Positions 48,120 through 61,756 of a stretch of 64,000 bases of DNA are shown piece after piece. Positions within the stretch are counted from its first letter, which is position 1; the number at the start of each line of letters is the position of its first letter. The position numbers and the translations under genes are program-made. Under the pieces are notes generated by a model, which was not told where the DNA came from, ran no database searches, and saw only the letters and a program-made list of their open reading frames with translations. This DNA comes from Balanoglossus misakiensis (lineage: Eukaryota > Hemichordata), in contig CM082593.2 of NCBI GenBank assembly GCA_040954595.2, positions 6,262,001 to 6,326,000 of the forward strand, written 5' to 3'.

Positions 48120-48632
48120 CTGTGAGTGCTCTGTCTGGATTGCTTATTTGCATACGGCGCGCCGTTCACTTCAAAGTTTCCATCGTCTGCACTAGGACAC
48201 GGCTGGCTGGGCGGCTAAAGCTTGACTATTAAACCTGAAAATCGGCAGAGCTTTACGGGGGAAATTCGCAACAACTTAAAAAAAGTAAGTACAATCATTT
48301 ACCACAAAAATATTATGAAAGTTGCCTCTGTCAGTTGTCAGAGTACAATATAATCAGTTACATTCCCATACAAGAAGTTATGATACAATTACTACTTAGC
48401 GCGTCTAGCAAGTACACGAAGATTTTGTAAGGAGGTCAGTATAACCTGAGCGATCTATCAGCACTCAATGCTATATGAAAACCCAAATTAAAGTGGAAAT
48501 TGTTATCAACATATTTGTATAAGAGTGGGGGGAGACGAACAGGGCAAAAGCGCTCTTTTTTGACCGCGGTTTTGTCGAAGCGTCTGCTGTACTAAACTTT
48601 GAAATGTACATGTACTCTATTTCAGTAACACT

Positions 48633-48698
48633 ATGGCTGTGCGTATGGTGCTGTCCGTTTTTGTGATGGTTATGTGTTTGGCAGCCGTCTGTGTCCGT
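48633..48698 (+). CDS. Signal-peptide exon of a secreted protein (exon 1)
   Basis: ATG at 48,633 opens 22 codons ending at a perfect donor, CGT|GTAAGT. The product has a basic residue at position 4, a hydrophobic core (VLSVFVMVMCLAAVCV) and, across the splice, VRA|E, a good signal peptidase site. The next exon in phase is 54,818-54,851, after a 6.1-kb intron. The family is not recognised. Confidence 0.55.
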
Positions 48699-51600
48699 GT
48701 AAGTATATTTCCCAAAGTTGAAAGAAATGAAAGAATTAGCCTTGTCAGGGATATGACTCACTGATAACTACCGGTATTCCCTGGTATCAATCAGTATAGA
48801 ATGCGCCTATTATGTGAGCGTGAAGTTATGTTTGGGGGGCGCGCGCGCGCTTATCTCCGCAGCTTACGTGCGTTTTACACTGTGCGTTGTAGCGTTGAAG
48901 TACTGTTTTGAAAGTAGTTAACATAATTTGTCTGGTTTCAGTTACTAAGTAAGTAGCTAGGTAGTTATAAATTATTTGGTTTATAGTTTTTGACTGTCAT
49001 CTTTCGAGTTCTACCTCCTACCACACCAACTGATCGTCATGCCCCCACTGATAATAAAATTTGCATAAATGGCTAAAATCATGATAAAAGAACTGCGACC
49101 TTGCGTGGTTTGGTTTTTCGGTAGGCGGACTTGTGTTATAAAATTTCCTTTCCAAATACACGTTTAAATGCCAAGCAGAAGCAAAGTTTTGATGAAAATC
49201 GACACTTCTTATGATGAATGTAACACCAAATAACAAATTTCAAAGTTTTCCAAAAAATTATCCCAGTGTTAGAAACTTTTTTTTCTTTTGGTCACTGATA
49301 TGGTAGTTAATAGCCTTTGATGGAAAGATATTGATCCAATCCATTGACCGCCATCAGTTTCAGAAACTATTCACAGGAAACTATAAAGAAACACTTCCGA
49401 TATGCTTGTGGTCATTATAAACATTGCATGAATGTGTCTGAAATTTGAAAAGTTACTTGTTCCACCAAAGGAATCAATGGATGGTCTGTTGACTGTAGCC
49501 AGGGGTATGTGGTGTTTCATATAGTAGGTTTTTTTACCTGGCGACATCTGATACTGACCGCAAAACTCAACTGAAATGTTCTAAAATTACTTCTCAAAAA
49601 AAAGGGAGAGATCTCTCGCGTTGCAAAATGACGCCATTGTTAGCCGGTCCATTTAGAAAACTGAAAAGCACTCTTGATATTAAGCTGTGTGTTTTACAAC
49701 ATGTCTGCCCGAAGTCAGACCGGGAAGTCTGCACAATACCGGCCCTTGTTTTCTTTGATCTGAAATAATCCTTGGAATAAACCTAAAAGTTAGATTTTCA
49801 TCGGGGGCTGTAGGCTGTCTTGAAAGTACAGATAACGTTGCTGAGAGAAAAAGGGTCTACACCCAGAGGTATTTCCGCAAAAATATTAAAGTACCAGTGT
49901 TTATTGACAAAAACTGTAAACTTGGAACTCAATTTCATGATCTGAGCTAAAACACACAGACAAGAAAAACTAAAGATGCAGCTACTGGTCTCAGGAATTT
50001 CACAGTGAGACGAAGTTAAGTCCAGGCCATTCAAACAGAAATTCTTGTTAAAAGCTGAGTCGACAATAACTGTTGGGGATTTTGTTGAAAGTGCTAGTTC
50101 AATAGAGAAAGGCTATAAAGATTAGTTATTGTCCTACACAGTCTAGAATAGCTCGATCTTCTATAGATATCTTGGCTCTCAGTGAACCTGCAGTGACAGT
50201 AGGCGGAAGACAGACAATTATCCTTGAAATTTGACGGGTATTGTCTCAGATAATCTTGTTTTTCCCACTTTGTCCTAACTGTTCACCGAAATGAAAGTCT
50301 TCTTTTCAAGTCCCTTTCTTAACCATTCTTTCTGAAAAATTTCAATTCTGCAGGACCGTCAGTGACACCCTCCCAGATACATTGAATATTCAGCAACAAT
50401 CTGAATTAGGTCACATATTTCAACAGGCTCTACAAAAAAAAAGCTTTTCAGAACGGATCTCCATAAATCATTCTCTTTGAAAGACAGAGACACTAATATT
50501 TCTTTTATCCGTTCTTAAATCTGATCTCAAACTGGACACAATTCTCACCAGTGGTTGTCCAGACTGATGAATGGATTAGGAGCTGGTTAGGGATTAATCA
50601 TAATCTGGCCATAATCCTCCGGCCAAGTGAGGGGTCATACACACGGGTTTACCTACAGTCCACTCTTCTGGACAAATAAAAGGTCAAACTACCATAGAGA
50701 GATTTCCTGTTAAGTTTGACCACTGTATGGTAATGTGTTATGGCTACTATCAGAAGGTTACATCCTGACAATCTTACAATTGTATGTTTACTCTGTCACT
50801 TTGAGGGCACTTTTATTTACATTGTCACTTAAAAGCTCTTAAGTACACCCAGTGGGATAAAAATAGAATTCTCAATAACTTGATAATTATAATATAACTG
50901 TCATGTCAGTATACCCAAAGTAAATTGTACTTACCTCGTTACCTTGGTTACCGAACATACTCATGTCACCATTTGCTACTAAAATCAGAATATATCATTC
51001 TCTTGAGATATAAAGGGAAAAGCTCTTGTTAGAAATAATTAAAGTATATTTCACAAATTCCATAAAAGAGGGCATGGTTTGTGTGAGAAAACAGGGTCTT
51101 TTGCAACTTAAAGTCAGACCACAGAAAAACAAAGTACAAAACAAAAACCTGTTTTAAATGGTTGTGAATTAGAGCTCCAACATTCAATCATTTGTATTTC
51201 TGGTTCAGAAACAGTAGAAAGAATTTCGCAGAACGTAAATTCTAATTCGTGACAGAGAAAGCACACTACAGCTTCAGGGATCGGATTTTTCTACAGAACC
51301 AATATTTTCACAGCCACCACATGTTTGCATGCATATGCCTGTTTTTTCCTCAGCTGTTAGAGCAGTAGCTTTTTTCCTGCATTCCTGAAAAAGAAAGCAG
51401 CTAAAGAACTCCAAACCAAAGTCACGTCAAGGGGAAGATATTTCGTCCCTCAAGAGTGGGAACCTCAAAGGCTGTTTACTCGCTTGTCTCGCGTGGTCTG
51501 CCCGGTCATTTGCATCTAAAGTGATTTCTCTCGTTGTAATCTCGTCTTTTAAAGATTACAGAAAGACCACTCCTTTTTCCCCCCTCCATCACTATAAAGT

Positions 51601-54600
51601 GTGTTCAAATATAGAAACAATTCTTTCAAATAGCTTTTAATCGTACACAGCTTCCGAAGACAATTGGTGTCAGGATTCAATGGCGGTATTTGCTCAAAAC
51701 AGTTCCAAGCATTTGATTTGTGAGAAAACTATCCCCCGCAAGTCATGAAGGAATCAGTTTGACCATGGTTATGAAACTGCTTTTCACACCTTAAAGCCCC
51801 AGTATTTCTCGTGTGTATCCATTTTTCATCATCGAAAAATGCCCGTTTTTCCCGTACATTCATCATGGAATACTACATAATGAAGATAGAAGAAAGGTTT
51901 GGGCAACTGTAGCTACGTGCAAGCTGTAAATATTGCCCGTAACACTTGAAATGATGTGCGGGTTTGTTTACAACGGAAATGTTGTACATGTTGATCAGCA
52001 AACGTGCCACTTTGACATTTTGATGGTCAGACCATTTTCGGATTTGATCTGGTTCCATCGACTGATTTCTCCCATAAAGTTATCTTCCCAAAATTTCGCC
52101 GAATTAGTGCGCATTTCTTCGCTGAGTCGCTTGATTTGGGGAGACCAAACCTCTTCCGCATAGATTCACATTTGAGTGCGCATGCGCACTAGTCACGTGC
52201 GTCAACAGGAGCCTGACTCACGTGACTTTCTGTCCGGACAGAAAGTCATTCTTCACTCGTTATATTGTAAATTGTATGAGTTTATGAGCAGAGCTGGGGA
52301 TGATGACTGTTCGATTCAGTATCAATTATCATCTACTTTTAGAAATTATAGATGCCGTTTCAAACAAAATTTTGCCCCTACGAGAAATACTGAGGCTTTA
52401 AAGGTTTAAATGTTAGCCTAGCTTGGGAGCAGTTAATTCGAACTAAAAATAGTTCCTATTTTCCCCCCTTACAAAATCTTGTTTTTCATGCACTCATGCA
52501 AGACTTTGAAAGTTCTGTTCCATACATAAAACAAATATCTATATGTATCAGGATTAAGACAATGGTTTTGAAAAGGAAAACTATTCCTTGACAAAGGTGT
52601 GTGTGTTTTGTCCATAAAATTGTCTCAAAACCGGTGTCTTGGTTGGACACTTTAAACAGAGAATTCAACTATGTAGCCTGTATTTAGAGAATTATCAGAT
52701 TTGAGATGCATTTGCTGAGACTTATCCACAATGACTTGGGTATAATTAACCCTCATTAAGGCTTATTGTTTTCAAGAGGCATCACAGTTAATTAAAAGCC
52801 TTTAATTTACGGTCATTAAGTTTGAATAGGACCTACAGTGCTTTAAGGGCAGATGAATTAGGATTTGAAGACAGTAACCAATTCCAACTCATTTGTACCT
52901 GGCAGACTAAAGTGGCACTTTGATTTGCATCCTGTTCACCCCTGTTTCTGGATGCACAGGTCCAAATTTTCCATTGGAAATTAGTAGCTGCAAGCAACAA
53001 GTTCAGGACGTAAATAAACACCTTTGAAAACAGAAAATCGCTAACAGCTCACAAAGTCTGGATCTGTGTGGAGGTTAAAAGCATACGATCGGGCCCCCTC
53101 GATGTCTTGCGGGGTCTAGTTTGTACAGCGACTCTGAAGATCGAGTTAACAAAGAAAATAACCAATCCGAAAGAACTTTGCAAGACCACAGCAGTGGTTT
53201 CTGGCATTTCGAAAAGAGTGAACCGATGCTGCTCCACAATTAAAATCTTTATGTATCACATGGATAAACAAATATATCTGACATTCTATCATCCACCAGA
53301 ACTATAATTTGAACAAACCACTGTTACAATATACTACACACCAACAAGTGGGTGGTACGTGCAAGTTATTCCATCGGTTTGGATCACAAAATAGTTGTTG
53401 AAGTTGTCCTCAAGTTAGCTATTTTATTGTATATGTATGTGTTTAGATAACACAGATCCCTATGATCAAACTGTTATTGACCTTATAATTAGCTGTTGTT
53501 GGCCTTGTTTGTTATTGTGTGAGTCGTACATGTACTGTTGTATAACCTCACCTGTGATAGAACTTCGCTCCGGGTCGGTCGCTTTGATGAATTGACCCAG
53601 CATTTCAGTGGAGGACGGTTTCTTTTCTGTGAAGTGTGTAAAGGTTTTTTATATTTATTAAGAAGGAGTTGACTCTTTTATCGATTGTACAAGGTGTATA
53701 TGGACCTGACATTCTGTAGATTTCACAGGACTTCAGCTGTTCTCATTATATGTTGCCCTTCCCAGGATGAAAATACAAGTTTTTCCAAAGTCCATTTTTT
53801 GCTAGACAGTGATTTTGGAATTTCCCATGTCAGTGTGCTCTTCATTGAGCTGGCTATCATTGTCCAAGATAGAAAATCTTGACATGTAGAGGTCATTGTA
53901 AAACTCTAATAAAAAATTCAAGTATTACACTTCTTCAGATATTACCAAACAGGTTCTATATGGTTTGTAGCCCATTTTCTGATGCAGATTTTACCATGAT
54001 GTAGATTGAAAAAAAATTCACTGTCTAGACTATGGCTGATTGTTCTCCTAATAAAACTTGGGTGGAACTCCTCAACTGTGTCTTGTGGACGTAGTTTAAC
54101 ATTCCTGGTCGTGATTTGTAAATAGTTTTGAAGTGTGGTCCACTTCATTGTGGAGTCTTTCTTAATCTCGCATACCATGACTGACAATAAAAGCATTCAG
54201 GTTTTGGAAGTAGCAGGCAAGGAGGTTCTCGTCAGTCTGAAAGAAAAAAAAAATGACCTTCAGTCATATTCATTTCGTTGTACGACTTTAAGTGCTTGCT
54301 GTAACTTGTATGGAATGATGGTGAACTTGACTTGGCTGTAACATGAGCCTGCTTTGTCACAGTTTTTAACTCAAGGTCAGACTTGAATCTCAGATTTTTA
54401 AGGTCAGATTTGTAAAAAGTATGAGCTAAATTTCTAGAAAAAAATCATCAGAAAATGGAATGGTGGAAATGAAAGAAGCAGAGTTATGAATAAAAAAGAC
54501 CAATTTTAAAAAAATTTAAAGGTAGCAGTAACTTGCTTATTTCACTCTTGGCCAGGCAAACATTTTTTTAAAACTCACAAGCATGTCAAATGCTAATTAG

Positions 54601-54817
54601 TATTCAACTCGTCAGCAAAGTATTATTTACATGTATGTGTCAAGTGCAGTTTTATCAATGACATTTGAATTTTATTCCGGTCCAAAATTCAGTCATAAAA
54701 GTAACGAAATATGTAGGTGATCTCTTGGTGAGTTGTCTCACATTTTGTAGTTCGCACTTATTTGCTCAGTGACAAATTAATTAACCTCCATCCATCTCTC
54801 TGTTTGATTCTCCACAG
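48699..54817 (+). other. Long first intron of the secreted-protein gene
   Basis: No exon is supported inside it on either strand. A GCGCGCGCGCGC run near 48,840 could adopt Z-DNA. Open frames are below 80 codons and have no domain. Confidence 0.45.
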
Positions 54818-54851
54818 GCCGAACTTGGTCAAGAGACTTGGGAGGATTCAG
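54818..54851 (+). CDS. Exon 2 of the secreted-protein gene
   Basis: Acceptor TCTCCACAG and donor TTCAG|GTAAGG bound 34 nt that continue exon 1 in phase 0 as AELGQETWEDS plus one base. The short acidic segment would be the start of the mature or pro-region. The exon ends in phase 1. Confidence 0.55.
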
Positions 54852-55782
54852 GTAAGGTTTGATTTATTGCTCTCAGAAGGTCTAGACAGAAGTTATGCAA
54901 CCTTGTCTGGGCGGTAAAGTCCTGCAGCTGTCGCTATGATATATTGCATGACAACCAACAGTTGCCATGACGGCACTCTGATGTTTGTTTGTTGAAAGTT
55001 AGAAAAAACTCACAGAGAAGAATTTTACTTTAAAGTTTCCAGTAAAAAAGTGTTTATAAAGAAACTGGGACACGGTAACCGGCAAATGAATTTTAGTTTC
55101 ACACCATCAGCTGTGCACATTTTATTTTACCTCAGTGTATTGGTCTTTTGTCACTGTGGAATGCTATTGAATCCCGGATGTTTGTCAGTCCCGAAACAAC
55201 ACTGAATCTCATTGACTTGAACTATCTGGAACCACGCTGACAAAAACCACACACACACATAAATGACTACAAGGCTGTTTTAAAAAATGCACGCTACGCC
55301 AAAGGTGGCATTATACGATGCTTGTGTATATACGGTATATGCCCGGGCAGGTACGTTAGGCCAGAAGCGTGACGGAAACACTGTTTATCCCAGGTTGGAT
55401 TACAGTATCTGGGATAATGTAACACAGGCACTGGTCTTATGGCGGTGGCTGCTTTACTCTATAAGCTTGAGCAGATTTTCCCGGGAGAGAAGCAGAAAAA
55501 AAACCTGATAAAAGTAGAAAGAATGACCTTAGACTTGAATGACCTACACGATGGCATTGCGGAAAAAAACCTTCAGCCTCCAGGTTCTGCTTTATACATG
55601 GAAAAATGTCCTCGTGAAAGCGACAACCTTAGGGCCTGACCTCTGAAATCCTTTGACTTAATTGGCATACTTTGTTCATGACAGCACAGCAGAACAGGTA
55701 ACTGCTTATATGTAAATACCGGGCGCACAATCGTGTTGTCACGTCTGGCTGCTTGAAGGGTCGCGGCGAAGGCATGCGAATA

Positions 55783-55990
55783 ACTGTAAAACCATAAACA
55801 TTTGCGACAGGAAATTTCGCGATATCGACAGAGGTGACTATTTTGCGACGATTAATTTTCACGTTCTCTTTATCTCCGAATAACATTCTATTATACACAT
55901 TATTCTTTTGCAACTATTTATTTTGGCCTGTTTTGGCTGTCGCGAAGTCCACGCAAATTGATCATTCGCGAAGATTTCCAGTTTTACAGT
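55783..55990. mobile_element. Possible 208-bp MITE with ACTGTAAAAC ends
   Basis: ACTGTAAAAC at 55,783-55,792 is inverted at 55,981-55,990 (GTTTTACAGT), and both arms continue with loosely matching TTTCGCG or TTGCGA stretches. Flanks carry TA but no longer duplication is clear. It is probably a decayed non-autonomous DNA transposon. Confidence 0.4.
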
Positions 55991-56096
55991 ATGCAGTCTC
56001 AAGTTGCAGGTACTGTCTGCGCGTTTTTCGTCGCTTGTCGTTCCGAAGTCAATAAAACCGGACAAAGGTTACCACACACACTGGTTTTCTCCTCAG

Positions 56097-56173
56097 GAAT
56101 CTGTGCCCGCTCTCAAGGATGGATACACTTGGCGTGTTTCTGCAGTGGGCAACCCCCCGATCGCTGTGTCTAA
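56097..56173 (+). CDS. Candidate terminal exon A of the secreted-protein gene (Cys-rich)
   Basis: An acceptor with a good tract (GGTTTTCTCCTCAG) opens, in phase 1 as required by exon 2, 24 codons reading GICARSQGWIHLACFCS, then GQPPDRCV and TAA. Joined to exons 1 and 2 the protein would have 58 residues, with a signal peptide and a mature part of about 35 residues holding four cysteines. A polyadenylation signal AATAAA lies 310 nt downstream (56,483-56,488). The exon is short, so chance is possible, and exon B at 60,633 competes. Confidence 0.33.
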
Positions 56174-59100
56174 TTTACTGTTATTGGCCGGGTCGGGGTC
56201 ACATAGTTTAAACTGATTTAGCTTCCGAGCGTTTCACCTGCAACTGGGGTTTTGTGTGTGTGATACATGCGTTAATGCTTACAAACAGCTGAGCCCTTTC
56301 AACAGGACCACTTCAGGGCCTAGTGGAATCTGCAGAGAGTGGTGCTTTAGGTCAGAAGTTTTTTTCTGCAGCCAAAGACTAAAATCACTTTCTTTGACTT
56401 TACTGAGCTGGTAGTGGATGGTGGAAAACAGAATGTCAAGACACAGTCAGTGTGTGACTCGACTGTGGTCAAGCTCATTGAGAATAAAATAGGACCACTA
56501 TAGACAAGGAAAGCTAGACCACTAGGAATACTTTGCTAGTGGTCCCAGGACCATTCGTGAAAGATTATCTTCAGAAATTTGAATGTTATGCAGTTGCTGC
56601 TAACATGAAACCTTGCGAGCGATTAGTCGATCATTCGAAGGATATTACCATGTTTAATTATGTAATCGATGTCGGTATTATGTCATTTGACAGATAATTG
56701 AAATGTTCAAAGTAGTTTTGGAGAGCTTGTTACAACTATTGATGTACTGTGATTGGATCTTTTAATGGAAATGCTGGCCCAGTGTGTGCTTGGCGTACTG
56801 CAGAGCGGAAAGCATATAGATTTATGATCAACAGCCCATCAAGTCTAAAACACAAGGAGGAAAACTATCAATTGTAACGAATATTGGCCTAGGTCTCACA
56901 GCAATCTACCCAGCACCTCATGAGAGTTTCTGTAAATACACAAAATTACAGACCAAATATTTAATAAACCTGAGCTGTGGGATTTTTTTAAACTTCCCAT
57001 GGTGTTGTAGCATTCGGATGTTTGTCTAAATTTACACGAGAGAACGGAATTATTTTACTGTTAGGCGTATCATTTTTTTTATTTATGCCTTTCCAGGATT
57101 TCCTGTTATAATATAGATACCACATCACCATGGAAACGTTTCATTCCAGACAGACGTAAGATACTGACACTCTAAAATAAAACACTTAACCAGTAGTGCA
57201 TGGTCTTCAAGAATTATAGTAATATTTACAGTTAATGGCTATTTCATGTTGCAGATGTAATCAGGTTAACATGTGGGCTATAAGGTCATCAGTTTGTTTG
57301 AATTTCGTTGTATACATCTTTGTGTGTTTTGATAACCCATTGTGTGTATAATCTGTCTGTGTAGGGCTGTCTCTACCGTAGACAGGTCCTGTGGGCCAAG
57401 TGGGTGTGTAGGCTAATATAGACATTGACAGGCTCCCCTGAAATAAATCAGATGTTTCTCACCAGTGCCACTCTTGACAGGCAAGCAGCTATAATCTTTG
57501 CAGAGTGCAGAGGGATTGAAATGCTTTTAGTTGGCTGGTGGATACAGTGCTCTTGCATGAAGAATTTCTGTACATGTAATTTTATACTTGGATAAAAATA
57601 TTAATCTAAATCTATTTAGTCTATTTTTCTGATGAAAAGGATTGGTTTTGAGTGGGAGACTGCAGGCCACAGACAGTGAAGTACACTGCATGTGTTAAAA
57701 CACCTGGAATTGAGTGTTAAATACAGACCAGTCAATGTTTTTGGTGAGGTAAATAAAAGTCATGTAGACAACTACCAAGAACAAATTTGCAACTGCTGTA
57801 TGGTCTGTGTGACGCTTCACTGGGTTCATTGGGATCAAAACACCGTAAGTCACTCATTTAGAGTGCCCTTTGCCTCTAATGATGAAACGCTTGACCGGTC
57901 CAGATGGTAATTACAAACTACAGCGCATTGAACCCACCATTAACTCTTGTTTTTCATCTGAGATGATTATCCCAACTGTTCAACTCAAAGACAGCCGATA
58001 GTACTGTTCGCGTAGATGTATAGAATGCTATTGAGAGAGCTGACACTATTGGCTAGTTTCCCAGTTCAGTAGCACACACAGAGTTCCCTTTTCACAATAA
58101 CCTTGGCGGAGATACCTGTGAATTAACTAACCAGCAGCTCATCTTGTTCCATATTCATGTAGAGATGCTTCAAATGTTTATTGCATTAGACGTACCGGTA
58201 CAGTCCCATACAATACCTACTTTGATCAGAGTGCTTTGAAACTCAAACTCGCCACTTCAAACCCACAATTTCCCATAACCTGCGCTGTCGGTCTTTTAAG
58301 TTTTCTTCTGGGTTTAACTTTCCAATACTCGATATCGAAATCGACCCTGATCTTATTTCCCCTCGAGGTGCATCGCAGCTTTTGTCGTTTCCGTCTGAAC
58401 CTGCATGAATCTGAGGTCATTCCATTGGTGGATATGTGCATTACCTGTTTATTCCAGGACTAGCTGGCATGCTTGGCTTAAAATTTAGTTTAGCCAGTCT
58501 GCATATCCTATAAAACCCCAATTGCAGGATAGATGTCCAGACCTAGCTGCCACACTGAGTGCATATACCCAGTACAGTATAAGCAATATTTCAATGATGG
58601 TAATACTGCAGTCCATCGTATTGTTACGGTCATTGCATATTATTAAACGTACCTTAATTACGCTTTGGTCTGCAGTGTGCTGGAAATTAATTAGCATCAA
58701 TTAGCATTCAATGAATTAACCGCAGAAGTTGCATATGTCAGTTGGAACAGTACCGGTATTCTTTTCTTGCTTTGGCAATTAGCCAACAAGTGAGATATGT
58801 CAGAAGTCAAGAACTAGCTACAAAGAATTGAGAAAGAAAGAACCAATGATTTATTCTGTGAGCGACCTGATTATTCAGTGCATGCATTGTATTCTGCTAA
58901 ACATTTTCCTTCACTGCCAGATGTCAATTCTCACTCTCATGGAAGGTTATAATGATTGTCCGCTGTTCATGGTTTTCAAAGCTATTTGTAGCAGTTCTGT
59001 TTGACATGTTAGGTGAACAATTTGGTTTGGGATGGTTCACATATGTGCGTACTAATTAACTTGGTGATTGAGGCAGAAATCTCACAGTTTTACCTCTGGA

Positions 59101-60632
59101 ATGTGTTTATCTTTCGTTCTTAAAGTTTAATCTTGCCTGGGAGCCCACCCCCGCGCGAGATATTTTCAGAAATTGGTCATCTGAACCTTATCATTCAGGG
59201 TGTTACTTCACTTCTACTCTGGAAATAGAGTTTTGATAAGAAACATTGTTTTTCGTACAGTACAGTTCCAAAAAGTGGGACTTCTCCAATATGATATTCC
59301 AAATGGAACTGGAAAACTACTGGTAGTTTGAATTTCTTTTTTCAGTATGATACAATTGAGTTATGTACCAAAAATGATATAAAAAACTTGCATATTAATT
59401 ATGCAAATATTTTAATGACATAATTTCTGGTATATACCAAAAATGGTGTCATCCAAACATTTGCATATTGGGTTGGAAAGCAGTAACTTCAGTTACATAA
59501 TTGGTGGCATGTGTGATGTCATTAAAAGTATTATGGGTTATTTTTCTCTTTTGGCAGGAACCAGGCACTGATATGCCACAAGTTGGTGATTTTGTATCAC
59601 ATTATAGCAGAACAACAGAAATAATTGTTTAGACCAAACAAGAGGTACTGAAATCCCCATCACCCCAAGAGAATGGCTGATCAAGCATGTCTCTTTAACA
59701 AGCGCAGTTACAATAACTCTGAGGGGGTTTCATTTGTATTTTTCATTTCAACATGGGAAGATAAGTTACTCTAAATACCACGTTGGTGACAACGTAATTG
59801 ATAGTCGGGTCGTTAAGTTTATGGGTGTTGTTGCCATTTGGGTTGGTGTCCACGCTAAATTTTGTTAATTTGTCTTGGAAGGGGATCACTTTCACATGAC
59901 CCAGTTGCTAATATCAACCCAGGTCTATCAGTTCAAAGCTTTCAATAAAACACAGTCCTTTCATGATTAACAATTCTCTCGTTAATAGAACTATAGACAA
60001 GGCTAAAAGGCCATAATGTTATTTTAATTTAACGTAGGATGTGCCTCGACAATCAAAGTCTTAAACTTTTTTTCGGATGATGTTCGTGGTCCGCTATGCG
60101 CATTCACAACAAAGAATCATGCGATTGTGAGTTATATCACATAAGATCCCAGGGACATCGCGCATGCAGCCATGCACTGTGGACCATGGTCATCATGCAA
60201 AGTGACGTGCACCTGTGTCCTTCACCACCATTTTGGGCTGGTGTCATAGAAAATCACTCTGAAGGTGATATAGTGTTTGCTGGCCAACTTGTAATGTATG
60301 TGCCATGGTGTCAGCATAAATCTTCTCTTGTCTGAGACTTTGGTTGTATGATGGGTGACAGTTACATGACATAAAACTGCAGTACTGATGTGCTTTTAGC
60401 GATCTCATGGGACTTTTCAACCTCCAGGAAAGAGTCTCTCGGGAGATAATAAAAAACCACAGAACCCTGAAATTGCTGATAATTGGCATTGGATACATGC
60501 ATCCTACACGATATCCATTCATCATGGTTTTTAGAGTGTGACCATTTACTATATGTAGTTCAAGTACTACAGCAGACTTTATTCACCCTTTTTTTCTCGG
60601 GGTGTTGATTTTTGTGAGGTCTTTATTCACAG
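56174..60632. other. No further gene supported
   Basis: Several acceptor-like sites (near 57,100, 58,457, 58,920 and 59,558) lead to stops within a few codons in the phase needed. A short hairpin, GACCACTAG/CTAGTGGTC, lies at about 56,517-56,544. The rest is AT-rich and unremarkable. Confidence 0.45.
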
Positions 60633-60736
60633 AAGGAGGCGTGCCGGACAGCCCAGGTCACATCAACATGTGCCCTTGTCGCAATCGCGTGCAGGAAAAA
60701 GTCGTTTGTTTTAAGGATGTGTCGTGGTCATGGTGA
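60633..60736 (+). CDS. Candidate terminal exon B of the secreted-protein gene
   Basis: The acceptor GTCTTTATTCACAG opens 34 codons in phase 1, which fits exon 2 (...WEDS|EGGVPDSPGH), continuing INMCPCRNRVQEKVVCF and KDVSWSW before TGA at 60,734-60,736. Codon composition is more gene-like than its surroundings, and a CPC motif plus one more Cys would suit a secreted protein. A donor before the stop (CATG|GTGATG) is also possible, so it may be internal. Exons A and B could be alternatives. Confidence 0.35.
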
Positions 60737-61511
60737 TGAATAGTCAACAAAGTGTCCCGTCTGTCCAGCATTATAGAAGGGATGAATTGAAATGAAACTC
60801 ACAAGATGTCAGCTCGAGTGGCATTTATGTCACTTCCACGTCCAATGTGGGTGGTTTCTGTTGTGTGCTAATATTTGTATGACTGTCAGGACAGGTGACA
60901 ATTAACGCTGTAATATATGGTGTATGTGCAACAGAGCTGATATTGGGTGGGGATGGGCTGCTTAGGGACAAAGTACCTGGTTGTATTAAAGGGACAAAGT
61001 ACCTATCTTTTTAACATTACTGGTTGAATTAAAGGGACAAAGTGGTGGTGTTTATGGTGGGGGGTTCTCCTGTATTAGTCTAATTCTACCTGACCAATAA
61101 GGCCTTATTTACATCCATTGGCCAAAAGCAAGTATTTCTTCAAGATTCTGTTGCGGACGGGAGTCAATTTTTGGCCATTTTTTCACGTCTCTGTGTGGTT
61201 TGAACTAGGTCACTTCTATCCATAAATGACACACTCTACTACCGGTACACCCGGCCAACTCATCCCAACCAGGGACATGACCTACAAAACAAGAGGATTT
61301 CAAGAATCTCAAAAATGCCAAAAGTTAAATGCACAAGTTGCACATAAGTATATCATTCAGCTACAGTATAGTGTTACATATTTTAGTTTTGGTCCTTACA
61401 TGCATGTGTCGTCTGAGTGAACATGTGTTTGGCTGTTTTCCCAAACACGCTTTCACTTTAGTAGCGAAATTTGTTAAAATTTCTTAAGTGCATATACACA
61501 TGTCCAGTGCT
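60737..61511. other. No gene seen
   Basis: This includes three near copies of AAAGGGACAAAGT (60,961-61,043), a small local repeat, but no coding exon. Confidence 0.5.
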
Positions 61512-61756
61512 TCATTCATTCATTCATTCATTCATTCATTCATTCATTCATTCATTCATTCATTCATTCAATCATTCATTCATTCATTCATTCATTCACT
61601 CACTCATTCATTCAAGCATTCACTCATTCATTCAAGCATTCACTCATTCACTCACTCACTCATTCATTCATTCATTCATTCATTCATTCATTCATTCATT
61701 CATTCATTCATTCATTCATTCATTCATTCATTCATTCATTCATTCATTCATTCAAG
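61512..61756. repeat. (TTCA)n tetranucleotide microsatellite, about 245 bp
   Basis: About 60 TTCA units with scattered CTCA and AAGCA variants in the middle. The Ser/Phe/Ile/His-repeat frames it creates are not genes. Confidence 0.97.

Noticed and set aside
59571-59640. Exon after the TTTTGGCAG acceptor
   Set aside because: In the phase required by exon 2 of the secreted-protein gene it stops after four codons.
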